Part shown: positions 7,934-17,489 of the stretch, in pieces
Layout of the letters: every line of letters starts with the position of its first letter
Numbering within the stretch: position 1 is the stretch's first letter
NCBI GenBank assembly: GCA_903891085.1
Contig: CAITDJ010000009.1
Span: forward strand, 1-64,000
Length of the DNA stretch: 64,000 bases
Direction: 5' to 3'
Origin: an uncultured Bacteroidota bacterium
GTDB lineage: Bacteria; Bacteroidota; Bacteroidia; Bacteroidales; F082
Position numbers and translations under genes: made by a program
Notes under the pieces: generated by a model
The model's input: the letters and a program-made list of their open reading frames with translations, nothing else
Databases searched by the model: none
What the model was told of the DNA's origin: nothing

Positions 7934-9070
7934 TCACCCTTTCATCTTCAGCAATTTCACCATTTTCAGGCTTGTATCCATGAATAGTATTGATGGATTT
8001 GCATTGCGCTCAATATGCAAAATACTGTCTTCCATCAGTTTTACCATCTGAAGCACATTTCCGCCATGTACAAAGGCAGCAAATTTGGCATGAAAATCAT
8101 ACTCATCACCCGGCAGTCGCACCAATTGACCAATCTGGTTATTGAATAACATTCCATTTCGAAACAACTGCAATCCATATTGCAAAAAAGCCTTTTGCTT
8201 TTCGCGACCAATGGTAGCAATATTGGCCGAAAAATCAGCCAGCTCAATCATTGCCACTTTAAAACAAAGCCGCATCCATTGCTGAAAGGTTTGGTAATAG
8301 TATTTTTCTTCCTCTGTATTTTCATACAATGAAAGTGCATCAATCCAATTGCCCTGCGCCATCAGCATGGCATCTCGTACGTCGGCTTCACGACATTGAA
8401 ACTTCTCTGTCAATGCCTGAAGCATATCTTTATCAGTAATTTTTGGAATCTTCACCAGATAGGCCCTCGAACGCACCGTTGGCAGAATTTGTTCCTGTTC
8501 TTCGGCAATCAATATGAAAATGGTTTTATCGGGCGGTTCTTCGAGCAACTTTAACAGCTTATTGGCAGCGGTTGGATTGATTTTCTCGACCATCCAGATG
8601 ATAGTGATTTTATAATCCGCTTCGAATGCCTTGAACTGAAGTTTACGGATGATTTCGTTGGCATCACGCGCATAAATGGTTCCCTGCTTGTTTTCAACAC
8701 CCAGGTAGTCATACCATTGATTTGCCGTAAAATACGCTTCCTTTTCGATGGCAAAATGCCGCCATTCATCTAAAAACAATACCGATTCAGGATCTTTTTT
8801 TACTTTTTTATTTGTTGTGGTAGGAAAAATGAAATGAAGGTCGGGATGCGAAAGCTTTGAATATTTAATACAGGAGGAACAAACACCGCAACTATCCCGT
8901 TCACTTCGATTCTTACAATTGATATATTGCGCATACGCCAAGGCCAGCGCAAGTTTTCCGCTGCCTTCCGGACCGAGAAACAACTGGGCATGGCTCACAC
9001 GGTTTGTAGCCACCGATTGAATCAACCGTTGTTTTAGTGCCTGCTGGCCAATAACATTTGAAAATTGCAT
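7934..9070 (-). CDS. holB: DNA polymerase III subunit delta' (clamp loader)
   Basis: The 378-residue protein has the delta' N-terminal ATPase-like domain: MQFSNVIGQQALKQRL, a P-loop-like GPEGSGKLALA, a zinc module with CGVCSSC, the SHPDLHF segment, and the KLLKLLEEPP motif followed by a sensor-like TVRSRA. Delta' is the stator of the clamp loader. I start it at the ATG at 9070 because a -7 promoter element at 9098-9105 overlaps the upstream in-frame ATG at 9100, which would add NREEKTHKY-type residues not typical of the family. The C-terminal half is all-helical, as expected. Confidence 0.93.
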   Translation of the reverse strand: MQFSNVIGQQALKQRLIQSVATNRVSHAQLFLGPEGSGKLALALAYAQYINCKNRSERDSCGVCSSCIKYSKLSHPDLHFIFPTTTNKKVKKDPESVLFLDEWRHFAIEKEAYFTANQWYDYLGVENKQGTIYARDANEIIRKLQFKAFEADYKITIIWMVEKINPTAANKLLKLLEEPPDKTIFILIAEEQEQILPTVRSRAYLVKIPKITDKDMLQALTEKFQCREADVRDAMLMAQGNWIDALSLYENTEEEKYYYQTFQQWMRLCFKVAMIELADFSANIATIGREKQKAFLQYGLQLFRNGMLFNNQIGQLVRLPGDEYDFHAKFAAFVHGGNVLQMVKLMEDSILHIERNANPSILFMDTSLKMVKLLKMKG

Positions 9071-9097
9071 GTACTTATGCGTTTTTTCTTCGCGGTT

Positions 9098-9105
9098 CAA
9101 ATGTA
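9098..9105 (-). promoter_or_regulatory. -7 element (TACATTTG) of holB
   Basis: The minus strand reads TACATTTG, 28 bp upstream of the chosen holB start at 9070. It overlaps the alternative ATG at 9100 and so argues against that start. Confidence 0.5.
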
Positions 9106-9201
9106 GGGATTTTTCAGGATTTGAGTGACAGCAGTTGCAACAAACCTCACCCTGATAAATAAGCAGGACTTTTGCCCAAGCCGCGTCGCAGTTTTGTTTT
9201 G

Positions 9202-9858
9202 TTACCTGTTTTGTGCGCCAAATTTTCCAACAATAATGGCGATGATAACAGCAACATAAAATTGTCCGCTCACTGCAATAATCACTGATAGTATTTTAGT
9301 GATGGGCAAAGCAGGCGTGATATCACCATAGCCAACAGTTGTGAGTGTTATGAATGTGAAATAAACATAATCGCTTAATAATGGGAGATCAGCAGACATA
9401 TGTTTGTATGCTCCGGGCATAATTTGCGCGATAAATATTACAAGGGTCAGGTAAACAATTCCCAATAAAAAGTAACCATTCATCACTTCCAGGATCGATT
9501 TCAGATTCACCTCCCTTTGGTTGGCTATTTGCAGAATAAATTTGTAAACGATAACCACTAAAAATACATTACTAGTAACGCGGGTAATAAACAGCAGAAA
9601 ATCCCAATTCAGCAACTGAGATGCAAGTTCTGTTAAAATGGTTGCCGATGCAAAGATTAAAAACTTCCCACGCCCAATCTCGACCGACAGGGCGGAAGAA
9701 TAAAATATCAATGAAAGTGTTGATAGTGAAGCAATATAGGCCACTGAAGGCGAAAATAGTGGAATTACAAATACATATATAACACAAAGCAATAGCAAAA
9801 CTCCTTGCCCAAACGGTTTTTGAATATGATTTCGAACTTTTTCACTCACTATTGTCAT
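9202..9858 (-). CDS. potassium channel family protein (TVGYGD pore)
   Basis: The 218-residue membrane protein has about five N-terminal hydrophobic segments, then a pore helix and the selectivity filter TLTTVGYGDITP near residue 174, and a last membrane helix (about 187-212). The filter is that of K+-selective channels. No segment has the regularly spaced arginines of a voltage sensor, and the protein ends right after the last helix, so it has no RCK/TrkA domain. It resembles the ion_trans_2 proteins common in Bacteroidota. It stands alone; its -7 element is at 9876-9883. Confidence 0.88.
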   Translation of the reverse strand: MTIVSEKVRNHIQKPFGQGVLLLLCVIYVFVIPLFSPSVAYIASLSTLSLIFYSSALSVEIGRGKFLIFASATILTELASQLLNWDFLLFITRVTSNVFLVVIVYKFILQIANQREVNLKSILEVMNGYFLLGIVYLTLVIFIAQIMPGAYKHMSADLPLLSDYVYFTFITLTTVGYGDITPALPITKILSVIIAVSGQFYVAVIIAIIVGKFGAQNR

Positions 9859-9875
9859 TTGTTTTTGTCAATAAA

Positions 9876-9883
9876 CAAATATA
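9876..9883 (-). promoter_or_regulatory. -7 element (TATATTTG) of the potassium channel gene
   Basis: The minus strand reads TATATTTG, 17 bp upstream of the channel start codon. No -33 TTTG was seen at standard spacing. Confidence 0.45.
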
Positions 9884-9974
9884 TAATTTATTAAAGCCAG
9901 CTTGTTTGCGGATTCGAAAATTTTAATCAGAATGTCTTCACACAAAACGTGAAAAGTATTATGCGTGAAAATAT

Positions 9975-10010
9975 AAAAAAAAGACCTCGTCAACTGGCGA
10001 AGTCTTTTTT
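9975..10010 (-). terminator. terminator of the sdhCAB operon
   Basis: A 9-bp stem with one C-A mismatch (AAGACCTCG / CGAAGTCTT, 8-nt loop) lies 6 bp beyond the sdhB stop. On the minus strand it is followed by a T-rich run. The other strand also ends in T residues, so it could work both ways. Confidence 0.75.
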
Positions 10011-10011
10011 A

Positions 10012-10767
10012 TTAAAACTCTTTATGCGCAAGTAGTTTTGCACTCAGAAACTCCCTGTTCATCCGGGCGATATTCGACGCCGAAATTTCTTTCGGGCATT
10101 CGGCCTCACAGGCGTAGGTATTGGTGCAATTTCCAAATCCAAGTTCATCCATTTTTGCCACCATGCGTTGTACCCTTTCCTGGGCCTCGATGCGGCCTTG
10201 TGGCAGCAGGGCAAATTGTGAAACCTTGGCCGAAACAAACAACATGGCACTGGCATTTTTACATGCAGCCACGCAGGCGCCACAGCCAATACAAGACGCT
10301 GCATCCATAGCCAACTCAGCATTCCGACGTGGGATCGGGATCGAATTCGCATCAGGGATTCCACCTGTACGCACCGAAACAAATCCTCCGGCCTGAATGA
10401 TCTCATCGAAGGATGAACGATCAACCATCAGGTCTTTTATCACCGGGAATGGTTTTGCACGCCATGGCTCAATAATGATGGTTTCGCCATGTTTGAAATT
10501 ACGCATATGCATCTGACAGGTAGTAATGCCACGGTCCGGCCCATGCGGACGACCATTGATATACAAACTGCAGGCTCCGCAAATACCTTCGCGGCAGTCG
10601 TGGTCAAAAGCAACAGGCTCCTCACCTTTTGCCACCAGACTTTCGTTAAGGATATCGAGCATTTCGAGGAAAGAGGCCTCTGCGGAAATATTTTGAACCT
10701 GATAATTGACAAAATGCCCCTTCGCTTTTGCTGAGGCTTGTCGCCATATTTTCAATGTAAGATCCAT
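10012..10767 (-). CDS. sdhB: succinate dehydrogenase/fumarate reductase iron-sulfur subunit
   Basis: The 251-residue protein has an N-terminal ferredoxin-like domain with the [2Fe-2S] ligands in [15 protein letters not shown], then [13 protein letters not shown] for the [4Fe-4S] cluster, and CEAECPKEI contributing to the [3Fe-4S]/[4Fe-4S] region. It passes electrons from the flavoprotein to the membrane cytochrome b. It is the last gene of sdhC-sdhA-sdhB, 35 bp after sdhA, and is followed by a terminator. Confidence 0.97.
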   Translation of the reverse strand: MDLTLKIWRQASAKAKGHFVNYQVQNISAEASFLEMLDILNESLVAKGEEPVAFDHDCREGICGACSLYINGRPHGPDRGITTCQMHMRNFKHGETIIIEPWRAKPFPVIKDLMVDRSSFDEIIQAGGFVSVRTGGIPDANSIPIPRRNAELAMDAASCIGCGACVAACKNASAMLFVSAKVSQFALLPQGRIEAQERVQRMVAKMDELGFGNCTNTYACEAECPKEISASNIARMNREFLSAKLLAHKEF

Positions 10768-10802
10768 TTTCTTCTGATTTTATGTCGTTTACGGTTCTAT
10801 GC

Positions 10803-12743
10803 TTATTTGTAATTACGTTGTTTCACTTCGATAAACTCAAATACAAGTGGTTCTTTGTGCATCTCAGGTTCCACATTGTCGCCTTTATATTCCCAGGCTG
10901 AGACGAATGTAAAATCTTTGTCATCGCGTAATGCCTCACCTTCCGGTGTCTGGTATTCTTCACGGAAATGTCCTCCACATGATTCCTGACGTGATAAAGC
11001 ATCGCGGGCCATTAGTTCACCCAACTCAATAAAGTCGGCAACGCGCAGCGCTTTCTCAAGTTCAGGATTCACCTGATCGTTGGTTCCTGTCACTTTTACA
11101 TTTTTCCAAAAATCTATTTTCAATTCCTGAATCAATTCTATGGCTTTGGTTAATCCTTCTTTGTTTCTTCCCATACCCACGTTGTCCCACATGATTAATC
11201 CCAGTTTACGGTGATAGGAATCGACCGTATTCTTTCCATTGATCGTGAGCAATTTCTGAATGAGGTCTTTGGTTTCCTTTTCAGCCTGCACAAATTCGGC
11301 AAGATCGGTCTTTATTGTTGGGATCTGAATCTGGTTTGCCAGATAATTCTGGATTGTATATGGAAGCACGAAATACCCGTCAGACAAACCCTGCATCAGG
11401 GCGGAGGCTCCCAAACGGTTGGCGCCGTGATCGGAGAAGTTGGCTTCACCGGCAGCAAATAAACCCGGAATGGTTGTTTGAAGCTCATAATCAACCCAGA
11501 TTCCACCCATCGTATAATGCACGGCGGGATAAATCATCATTGGGTTTTCGTATGGATTTTCGTCGACAATTTTTTCATACATCTGGAAAAGGTTGCCATA
11601 GCGCGATTCGATCACATTTTTGCCAAGGCGTTTGATAGAATCAGTAAAATCGAGATAGACTGCCAGCCCGGTAGTTCCGACACCGAAACCGGCATCACAA
11701 CGTTCTTTGGCTGCACGGGAAGCCACATCACGGGGCACGAGATTTCCGAATGCCGGATACCTACGTTCGAGGTAATAATCGCGGTCCTCCTCTTTCAGGT
11801 TTCCAGCCTTGAGTGTGCCTTTACGGATTTTTTCAGCATCTTCAAGTTTCTTCGGCACCCAGATTCTTCCGTCATTTCGCAGACTCTCGCTCATCAATGT
11901 GAGTTTCGACTGGTATTCGCCATGAACCGGAATACAGGTCGGGTGAATCTGAGTGAAGCAAGGATTACCAAAGAAAGCTCCTTTTTTATAGGCTTTCCAG
12001 ATAGCGCTTCCATTGGATGACATGGCATTGGTAGAGAGGAAAAACACATTCCCGTATCCACCTGTTGCTAACACAACAGCATGGGCCGAATGGCGTTCAA
12101 TTTCGCCGGTGATCAGGTTGCGAACGATGATGCCCCGCGCCAGACCATCCACAATAACTACATCCATCAGGTCACGACGGGTGTACATTTTCACGGTTTT
12201 CTTTCCAATTTCTTTACTCAGTGCACTGTAAGCACCCAGCAACAACTGTTGGCCGGTTTGCCCACGGGCATAAAACGTGCGTGAAACCTGTGCGCCACCA
12301 AATGAGCGGTTATCGAGCAATCCGCCGTAGTCACGGGCAAATGGAACACCTTGTGCCACACACTGGTCAATGATGCTGTTACTTACTTCGGCCAGACGAA
12401 ACACATTGGCTTCGCGGGCACGGTAGTCGCCACCTTTGATAGTATCATAAAAAAGACGAAAAACGCTGTCGCCATCGTTAGGATAATTTTTAGCGGCATT
12501 GATACCGCCTTGCGCTGCAATACTATGTGCGCGGCGGGGACTGTCGTGAATGCCGAAAACTTTTACATTGAAACCTAATTCGCCAAAACTTGCAGCAGCA
12601 GCTGCACCTGCTAATCCGGTTCCTACAACGATAATATCAAGACGACGCTTGTTTGATGGGTTTACTAAATTCTGATGGGCTTTATAATTCGTCCACTTTT
12701 GATCGAGCTGGCCTTTTGGTATTTTTGGATCTAACTTTGTCAT
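10803..12743 (-). CDS. sdhA: succinate dehydrogenase/fumarate reductase flavoprotein subunit
   Basis: The 646-residue protein has an N-terminal dinucleotide-binding motif ([19 protein letters not shown]), the covalent flavinylation site in [14 protein letters not shown], a second FAD segment [12 protein letters not shown], and the active-site region with HPTCIP and the arginine-rich [13 protein letters not shown]. It oxidises succinate, or reduces fumarate, on the cytoplasmic face. The length and the N-terminal extension before the FAD motif match the Bacteroidota/epsilonproteobacterial type. It lies 12 bp after sdhC in the operon. Confidence 0.97.
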   Translation of the reverse strand: MTKLDPKIPKGQLDQKWTNYKAHQNLVNPSNKRRLDIIVVGTGLAGAAAAASFGELGFNVKVFGIHDSPRRAHSIAAQGGINAAKNYPNDGDSVFRLFYDTIKGGDYRAREANVFRLAEVSNSIIDQCVAQGVPFARDYGGLLDNRSFGGAQVSRTFYARGQTGQQLLLGAYSALSKEIGKKTVKMYTRRDLMDVVIVDGLARGIIVRNLITGEIERHSAHAVVLATGGYGNVFFLSTNAMSSNGSAIWKAYKKGAFFGNPCFTQIHPTCIPVHGEYQSKLTLMSESLRNDGRIWVPKKLEDAEKIRKGTLKAGNLKEEDRDYYLERRYPAFGNLVPRDVASRAAKERCDAGFGVGTTGLAVYLDFTDSIKRLGKNVIESRYGNLFQMYEKIVDENPYENPMMIYPAVHYTMGGIWVDYELQTTIPGLFAAGEANFSDHGANRLGASALMQGLSDGYFVLPYTIQNYLANQIQIPTIKTDLAEFVQAEKETKDLIQKLLTINGKNTVDSYHRKLGLIMWDNVGMGRNKEGLTKAIELIQELKIDFWKNVKVTGTNDQVNPELEKALRVADFIELGELMARDALSRQESCGGHFREEYQTPEGEALRDDKDFTFVSAWEYKGDNVEPEMHKEPLVFEFIEVKQRNYK

Positions 12744-12755
12744 AGCTGTAATGTC

Positions 12756-13424
12756 TTAGGAAAAATAAATAACCAGTGGGATGGCAAGGAAACCGAGCGT
12801 AATCAAAATTGATACCAATGTTCCGATAATTTTGACAACAGGAGTATATCGCCAATGATTGAACCCAAGCGATTGAAAAGCAGACTGAATGCCATGTTCG
12901 AGGTGAAAACCAAGTAATAACAGAGCTACAACATAAAACACTACATACCACCCGATTTTAAATGTTTCAACAATTACTGCGCCCATATTTTCATAGGTTC
13001 CCGATTTGTATGTAATTTCTTCAATGTGCCCAAACTTCGCCACAATAAAAAAGTTGGCAAAATGAATGATCAGAAAGATGAAAACAATCACTCCGGTGTG
13101 AATCATAAACTTTGAAAAATAGGATAGCTCAGAGTAGCCCTTTTTCATATACTTCACAGGCCTGGCGGACCAATTCTGCAATTGCACAATGATTCCGTAA
13201 ATGATATGAATAATGAATCCAAGAAATAATACCCATTGAAAAACCTGAATCAAAGGATTCGTGGCCATAAAATGAGCCGCCACATTGAATTTTTCGTAGG
13301 TACTGTCGAATAGTATCATCAAATTGATACCGAGATGCACCAACAGAAAGCTGATTAAAAACAAACCAGCCAATGACATGATGATCTTTTTGGTGATGGA
13401 TGAATAATTGAGAGTTTTGCCCAT
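12756..13424 (-). CDS. sdhC: succinate dehydrogenase cytochrome b subunit (class B, five-helix)
   Basis: The 222-residue protein has five hydrophobic helices with conserved histidines (for example VHLGINL, NVAAHFMA, FIIHIIYG, MIHTGVIV, GFHLEHGI) that suit ligation of two haems b. A single-subunit five-helix anchor is typical of menaquinone-linked SdhCAB/FrdCAB in Bacteroidota and Bacillus. It is the first gene of the operon. Direction of the reaction in the cell (succinate oxidation or fumarate reduction) cannot be told from sequence. Confidence 0.95.
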   Translation of the reverse strand: MGKTLNYSSITKKIIMSLAGLFLISFLLVHLGINLMILFDSTYEKFNVAAHFMATNPLIQVFQWVLFLGFIIHIIYGIIVQLQNWSARPVKYMKKGYSELSYFSKFMIHTGVIVFIFLIIHFANFFIVAKFGHIEEITYKSGTYENMGAVIVETFKIGWYVVFYVVALLLLGFHLEHGIQSAFQSLGFNHWRYTPVVKIIGTLVSILITLGFLAIPLVIYFS

Positions 13425-13482
13425 ATTACTATGATTTAGTGGAAGAACAACTGAAGCATTACTTTTACTATCTGTAAAAAAT

Positions 13483-13490
13483 TACATTTG
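13483..13490 (+). promoter_or_regulatory. -7 element (TACATTTG) upstream of pepP
   Basis: TACATTTG lies 87 bp before the aminopeptidase start codon in the divergent sdhC/pepP gap. No -33 box at the standard spacing. Confidence 0.35.
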
Positions 13491-13504
13491 CAGTGTTTAG
13501 CAAA

Positions 13505-13512
13505 CAAATGTA
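13505..13512 (-). promoter_or_regulatory. -7 element (TACATTTG) upstream of sdhC
   Basis: The minus strand reads TACATTTG, 80 bp before the sdhC start codon. The same octamer occurs on the plus strand at 13483-13490, so the divergent promoters would cross over each other by about 20 bp. Confidence 0.4.
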
Positions 13513-13577
13513 GAGAACATTTTTCACAGTTTGATATATAATTATTCCAAAATTGGTTATTTAGAAAGAATCAAAAG

Positions 13578-14864
13578 ATGCGGAACTCACCTATTAGCAG
13601 CGAAATGTTTACCGAAAACAGGCAGCGATTCACAAGATTATTGGCAGATAATAGTATGGCAATTTTTACCTCAGCCGAAAAAATGCCACGCAATGGCGAT
13701 CAGTTTTTTCCATACCGGCAACAATCCGATTTTTTTTACCTGACCGGAATTCAAACCGAAAAAGCAAGCTTACTTTTGTATCCTTCCTGCCCAAACCCAA
13801 CTTTCAGGGAAGTGCTTTTTATTGAAATTTTTGATGAACAAAAGGCGATATGGGATGGCATTCAACTGGATAATAACAAAGCAAAAGAAATTTCAGGCAT
13901 CAAACAAATTATGCCAGCGAACCAGTTTGAAGCAGTGCTTCAGGAAGTGATGAATTATACTTCCGGCGTTTACCTGAATAACAATGAATATATAAAATTT
14001 TTCTCGGATATTGCTGACAAACAATCACATCTGATTCAGTTTTTTAAACAGAAATATCCGTTGCACGCCTACCACAGGGCGGCTCCCTTGCTCGAACAAC
14101 TTCGCACCGTCAAATCGAAACAGGAAATTGAACTGATACAAACAGCCTGCGACATCACCGGAAAAGCTTTCGATCGCTTATTGAAATTTCCCTTGCCCGG
14201 GAAACTTGAATACGAGGCACAGGCGGAGATTGATCATGAATTTACGATACGTAAAGCAAACGGACACGGATATTTGCCCATTGTTGCGGGAGGCAAAAAT
14301 GCCTGTGTGCTGCACTATATCGATAACAATTGCGAACTTGTTGCCGGAGATCTGCTCTTACTTGATTTTGGTGCTGAATACGCCAATTATTCGGCTGATT
14401 TAAGCCGGACCATACCGGTTAACGGCAAATTTACAACACGACAAAAACAATGTTACGAAGCGGTATTGCGCGTTTTCAACAAAGCAAAACAACTTTATAA
14501 ACCCGGCATCACCATCGATCAGATCAACAAGGAAACCTGGAAATATATGGAAGCCGAAATGATTGATCTTGGATTGTTCACGGCTGAAGAAGTGACAAAG
14601 CAATCACCCGAAAAACCATTATTCCGCAATTATTTGATGCATGGTGTTGCCCACCATATCGGGTTGGATGTGCATGATGTAGGTTCAAAGTTCGAACCAC
14701 TCAAACCCGGCATGGTGATCACCTGCGAACCGGGAATTTATATCCGTGAAGAGAAAATCGGAATCCGTATTGAAAATGACATTTTGATTACTGAAGCTGA
14801 ACCGATTGATCTGATGGCACATATTCCGGTGGAAGTGGATGAAATTGAGAAAATGATGGAGTGA
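13578..14864 (+). CDS. aminopeptidase P family protein (M24B Xaa-Pro aminopeptidase)
   Basis: The 428-residue protein has an N-terminal creatinase-like domain (to about 170) and a C-terminal pita-bread domain with all five metal ligands visible: two aspartates in LLLDFGAEYANYSADLSRTIPV-type sequence, the histidine in HGVAHHIGLDVHD, and glutamates in CEPGIY and GIRIENDIL. It removes N-terminal residues that precede proline. A second M24B gene of 463 residues lies 1.2 kb downstream, beyond a T9SS cargo gene. The start at 13578 gives the typical N-terminus for the family. Which of the two paralogues is the housekeeping enzyme is not clear. Confidence 0.93.
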   Translation: MRNSPISSEMFTENRQRFTRLLADNSMAIFTSAEKMPRNGDQFFPYRQQSDFFYLTGIQTEKASLLLYPSCPNPTFREVLFIEIFDEQKAIWDGIQLDNNKAKEISGIKQIMPANQFEAVLQEVMNYTSGVYLNNNEYIKFFSDIADKQSHLIQFFKQKYPLHAYHRAAPLLEQLRTVKSKQEIELIQTACDITGKAFDRLLKFPLPGKLEYEAQAEIDHEFTIRKANGHGYLPIVAGGKNACVLHYIDNNCELVAGDLLLLDFGAEYANYSADLSRTIPVNGKFTTRQKQCYEAVLRVFNKAKQLYKPGITIDQINKETWKYMEAEMIDLGLFTAEEVTKQSPEKPLFRNYLMHGVAHHIGLDVHDVGSKFEPLKPGMVITCEPGIYIREEKIGIRIENDILITEAEPIDLMAHIPVEVDEIEKMME

Positions 14865-14891
14865 GCTAAAGTGACTAAAGTGAACTAAAGT
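14861..14891. repeat. short degenerate repeat at the end of the aminopeptidase gene
   Basis: Three units of the type (GAg)CTAAAGTGA follow one another, starting within the stop codon region. The sequence GAGTGAGCTAAAGT is the reverse complement of the 17-bp unit found at 30784-30834 and 41316-41349. Confidence 0.6.
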
Positions 14892-15013
14892 TATATTAAT
14901 CAAATCTCTTTTTCTTGAAACAGGCCAGCAATTTCTTAGTCCAAAATCCATTCAATCAGCAGAAAATCGTAATATTGTAGTCCAGACAAGGAAATCAAAT
15001 AAAACGAAAAATC

Positions 15014-16000
15014 ATGAAACGGTTCTCATTATTTATCCTGTTGATTTTCACAGCGTTACTCGCTTTCTCACAACAAAACAGCCACTATTCAGTTGGCGAT
15101 ACCATTGGTATATGGCAGGAAATCAATTTCGACACGGCTTTTAATCATCTCTATGTTGATTCGTCTGAAACCAATATCTGGCAAATCGGAACACCACAAA
15201 AGAGTAACTTTAATCAGGCGTATTCTTTCCCAAATGCCATAACGACCGATACTTTGAATCCATACCCGGCAAATAATGTATCCTACTTTGATTATTATGT
15301 TTCTTATTCCAATTCGCAAGCATACCCTTATATCGTTTTCATCGATCTTCAGCACAAGTTTGATACCGATACCCTTATGGATGGCGGATTTTTTACAGTT
15401 ACATGGGACAAGGGCATGCATTGGATGAATGTTATCCACGATAGCATTTACGGTACGATGGGCGGACTGATTCCCGGCTGGTCGTATATTGTTCCTGAGC
15501 CTAATCTTTATTCAGACAACAATACACTTTTTAATGGAGAATTTGGATTTTCGGGCAAATCGGATGGCTGGATAAACACGACCTTAGCGTGGCATTTTAT
15601 TCACGTTTTCAGACAGGATATTTCAGACACAATGATTGTCAGGTTTAATTTCATTTCAGATGAAATCGACAACCCCAAAGAGGGCTGGATGATTGATAAT
15701 ATACGGTCGTTTGCCCTGGACGTTGGTAGTGATTTGCCTGAAAACAAGGATGATAGCTCTCATATTCTGATTTCTCCCAATCCATTAAAAACTTCAACTG
15801 AAATAACATTTAAATCGGTTTATAAGTCAATCGAGATTTCGGTGTACGATACGCATGGAAAATTTATTGAAATCAGATCGTTTTCCGGATTGGGCAAAAT
15901 CATTTTTGAACGAAATTCGCTACCAGACGGAGTTTATTTTCTCAAAATTCGGTTGAACGGCGAAACTGCTGACATAAAAAAAATAATCATTTCGCAATAA
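15014..16000 (+). CDS. secreted protein with T9SS type A C-terminal sorting domain
   Basis: The 328-residue protein has a Sec signal peptide (cleavage near AFSQQ, residue 20) and a C-terminal domain of about 75 residues starting at ISPNPLKTSTEI, with the LPDGVYFLKI and final KKIIISQ segments typical of type A T9SS sorting domains. The middle part is beta-rich and includes DEIDNPKEGWMIDNIR, which looks like the jelly-roll domain seen in secreted Bacteroidota proteins and M6-type peptidases, but no catalytic motif is visible. The protein should be exported by Sec, moved over the outer membrane by the T9SS in this window, and then released or anchored. Function unknown. Confidence 0.85.
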   Translation: MKRFSLFILLIFTALLAFSQQNSHYSVGDTIGIWQEINFDTAFNHLYVDSSETNIWQIGTPQKSNFNQAYSFPNAITTDTLNPYPANNVSYFDYYVSYSNSQAYPYIVFIDLQHKFDTDTLMDGGFFTVTWDKGMHWMNVIHDSIYGTMGGLIPGWSYIVPEPNLYSDNNTLFNGEFGFSGKSDGWINTTLAWHFIHVFRQDISDTMIVRFNFISDEIDNPKEGWMIDNIRSFALDVGSDLPENKDDSSHILISPNPLKTSTEITFKSVYKSIEISVYDTHGKFIEIRSFSGLGKIIFERNSLPDGVYFLKIRLNGETADIKKIIISQ

Positions 16001-16035
16001 GTAAAAATTAATAATATATTAAATATCAATACTTT

Positions 16036-17427
16036 ATGTTTTTAAAAGAAGTATATACCGATCGGCGCAACCGCCTGAAAAAAGAAATCAAAAGTGGTCT
16101 GGCTCTTTTCATTGCCAATCACGAAGCTGCCATGAACTATCCTGCCAACACCTACCATTATCGTCAAGACAGTCATTTTTCGTATTTCTTCGGGCTTCCT
16201 CATCCCGGTTTTGCCGGTTTGATCGATTTCGAAACAGGTGAAGAAATCCTTTTTGGCAATGATCTTGACATCGACGATATTATCTGGATGGGGCCTCAGC
16301 CCTCGGTTGCCGAGCAAGCCGCTGAAGTCGGGATTCAGAAAACACTTCCATACAGCAAACTGATCGAAACACTGCAAAAGGCCGGCACCAAAGGTCGTGA
16401 TATTCATTTTCTGCCTCCTTACAGGGGAGAGATGATGATCGAACTCGGTCACCTTTTGGGCTACAAGCCTTCAGAAGTGAAAGAAAATGCCAGCATGGAA
16501 CTGATCAAAGCGGTTGTAAAACTGAAAGAAATCAAAGACGCACTCGAGATTGCAGAACTTGAAAAAGCGGTTGATGTAGCTTGGCTTATGCATACTACGG
16601 CCATGAAAATGGTCAAAGCGGGTGTGGTTGAACAGAAGATTGCCGGAGCCATCGAAGGCATTGCCTTATCGTATGGCGGTGCAGTTTCTTTCCCGGTGAT
16701 CCTGAGTCAGGACGGACAAATTTTACATAATCACAACCATAACAACATCTTACAAGAAGGTAGAATGTGCGTTGTGGATGCCGGTGCCGAACTTCTTTCT
16801 TTGTATGCCAGCGACATCACCCGTACCATTCCGGTTGGTGGAAAATTCAACCAGCGCCAGAAAGATGTGTACGAAATCGTGCTGAAAGCCAATATGGACA
16901 GCATTACTGCTACCGCTCCGGACAAAGAATACCGCGATATGCATTTCATTGCAGCCACGCGGATCACCGAAGGTTTGAAAAACCTCGGATTGATGAAAGG
17001 TAAGGTTGAGGATGCGGTGGCTGCTGGTGCTCATACCCTGTTTTTCCCTCATGGATTGGGTCATCAACTGGGAATGGATGTGCATGATCTGGAAGGACTT
17101 GGCGAAAACAATGTGGGTTATGACGAACATACCACACGCGCAAGCCAGTTTGGAACGGCCTATCTGCGGATGGGTAAAAAACTTCGTCCCGGACACGTAA
17201 TCACCAATGAACCAGGTATTTATTTCATCCCTGCATTGATCGATAAATTCAGAACAGAAGGACAATTCATTGATTTTATCAACTATGATAAAGTGGAGTC
17301 CTACAAAGATTTCGGTGGAATCAGAATTGAAGACGATATTCTGGTAACTGAAACTGGTAGCCGTATTCTTGGGAAAGCCATTCCAAAGTCGGTTGCTGAA
17401 GTTGAAGCTACTGCCTGCAATGAATGA
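16036..17427 (+). CDS. aminopeptidase P family protein (M24B), second paralogue
   Basis: The 463-residue protein has an N-terminal creatinase-like domain and a C-terminal M24 domain with intact metal ligands: aspartates in VVDAGAE and SDITRTIP, histidine in HGLGHQLGMDVHD, and glutamates in TNEPGIY and GGIRIEDDIL. It differs from the 428-residue paralogue by an insert near the active site (the GENNVGYDEH and FIPALIDKF stretches), which suggests a different substrate range. It begins 35 bp after the T9SS cargo gene. No signal peptide, so it is probably cytoplasmic. Confidence 0.93.
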   Translation: MFLKEVYTDRRNRLKKEIKSGLALFIANHEAAMNYPANTYHYRQDSHFSYFFGLPHPGFAGLIDFETGEEILFGNDLDIDDIIWMGPQPSVAEQAAEVGIQKTLPYSKLIETLQKAGTKGRDIHFLPPYRGEMMIELGHLLGYKPSEVKENASMELIKAVVKLKEIKDALEIAELEKAVDVAWLMHTTAMKMVKAGVVEQKIAGAIEGIALSYGGAVSFPVILSQDGQILHNHNHNNILQEGRMCVVDAGAELLSLYASDITRTIPVGGKFNQRQKDVYEIVLKANMDSITATAPDKEYRDMHFIAATRITEGLKNLGLMKGKVEDAVAAGAHTLFFPHGLGHQLGMDVHDLEGLGENNVGYDEHTTRASQFGTAYLRMGKKLRPGHVITNEPGIYFIPALIDKFRTEGQFIDFINYDKVESYKDFGGIRIEDDILVTETGSRILGKAIPKSVAEVEATACNE

Positions 17428-17430
17428 GGA

Positions 17431-17460
17431 AATTTGAAAATGAGAGAATTTGAAAATGAA
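17431..17460. repeat. direct repeat AATTTGAAAATGA in the intergenic gap
   Basis: AATTTGAAAATGAG (17431-17444) and AATTTGAAAATGAA (17447-17460) lie 16 bp apart, immediately after the aminopeptidase stop codon. Confidence 0.7.
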
Positions 17461-17489
17461 ATAATTAATCAAACATTCTCTTATTACCT

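Noticed and set aside
10038-12578. Several open frames antisense to sdhB and sdhA
   Set aside because: They are shadows of well-conserved coding sequence; none has a family signature.
13425-13577. Divergent sdhC/pepP gap examined for tRNA or riboswitch
   Set aside because: No cloverleaf or known riboswitch pattern; only two crossing -7 elements.
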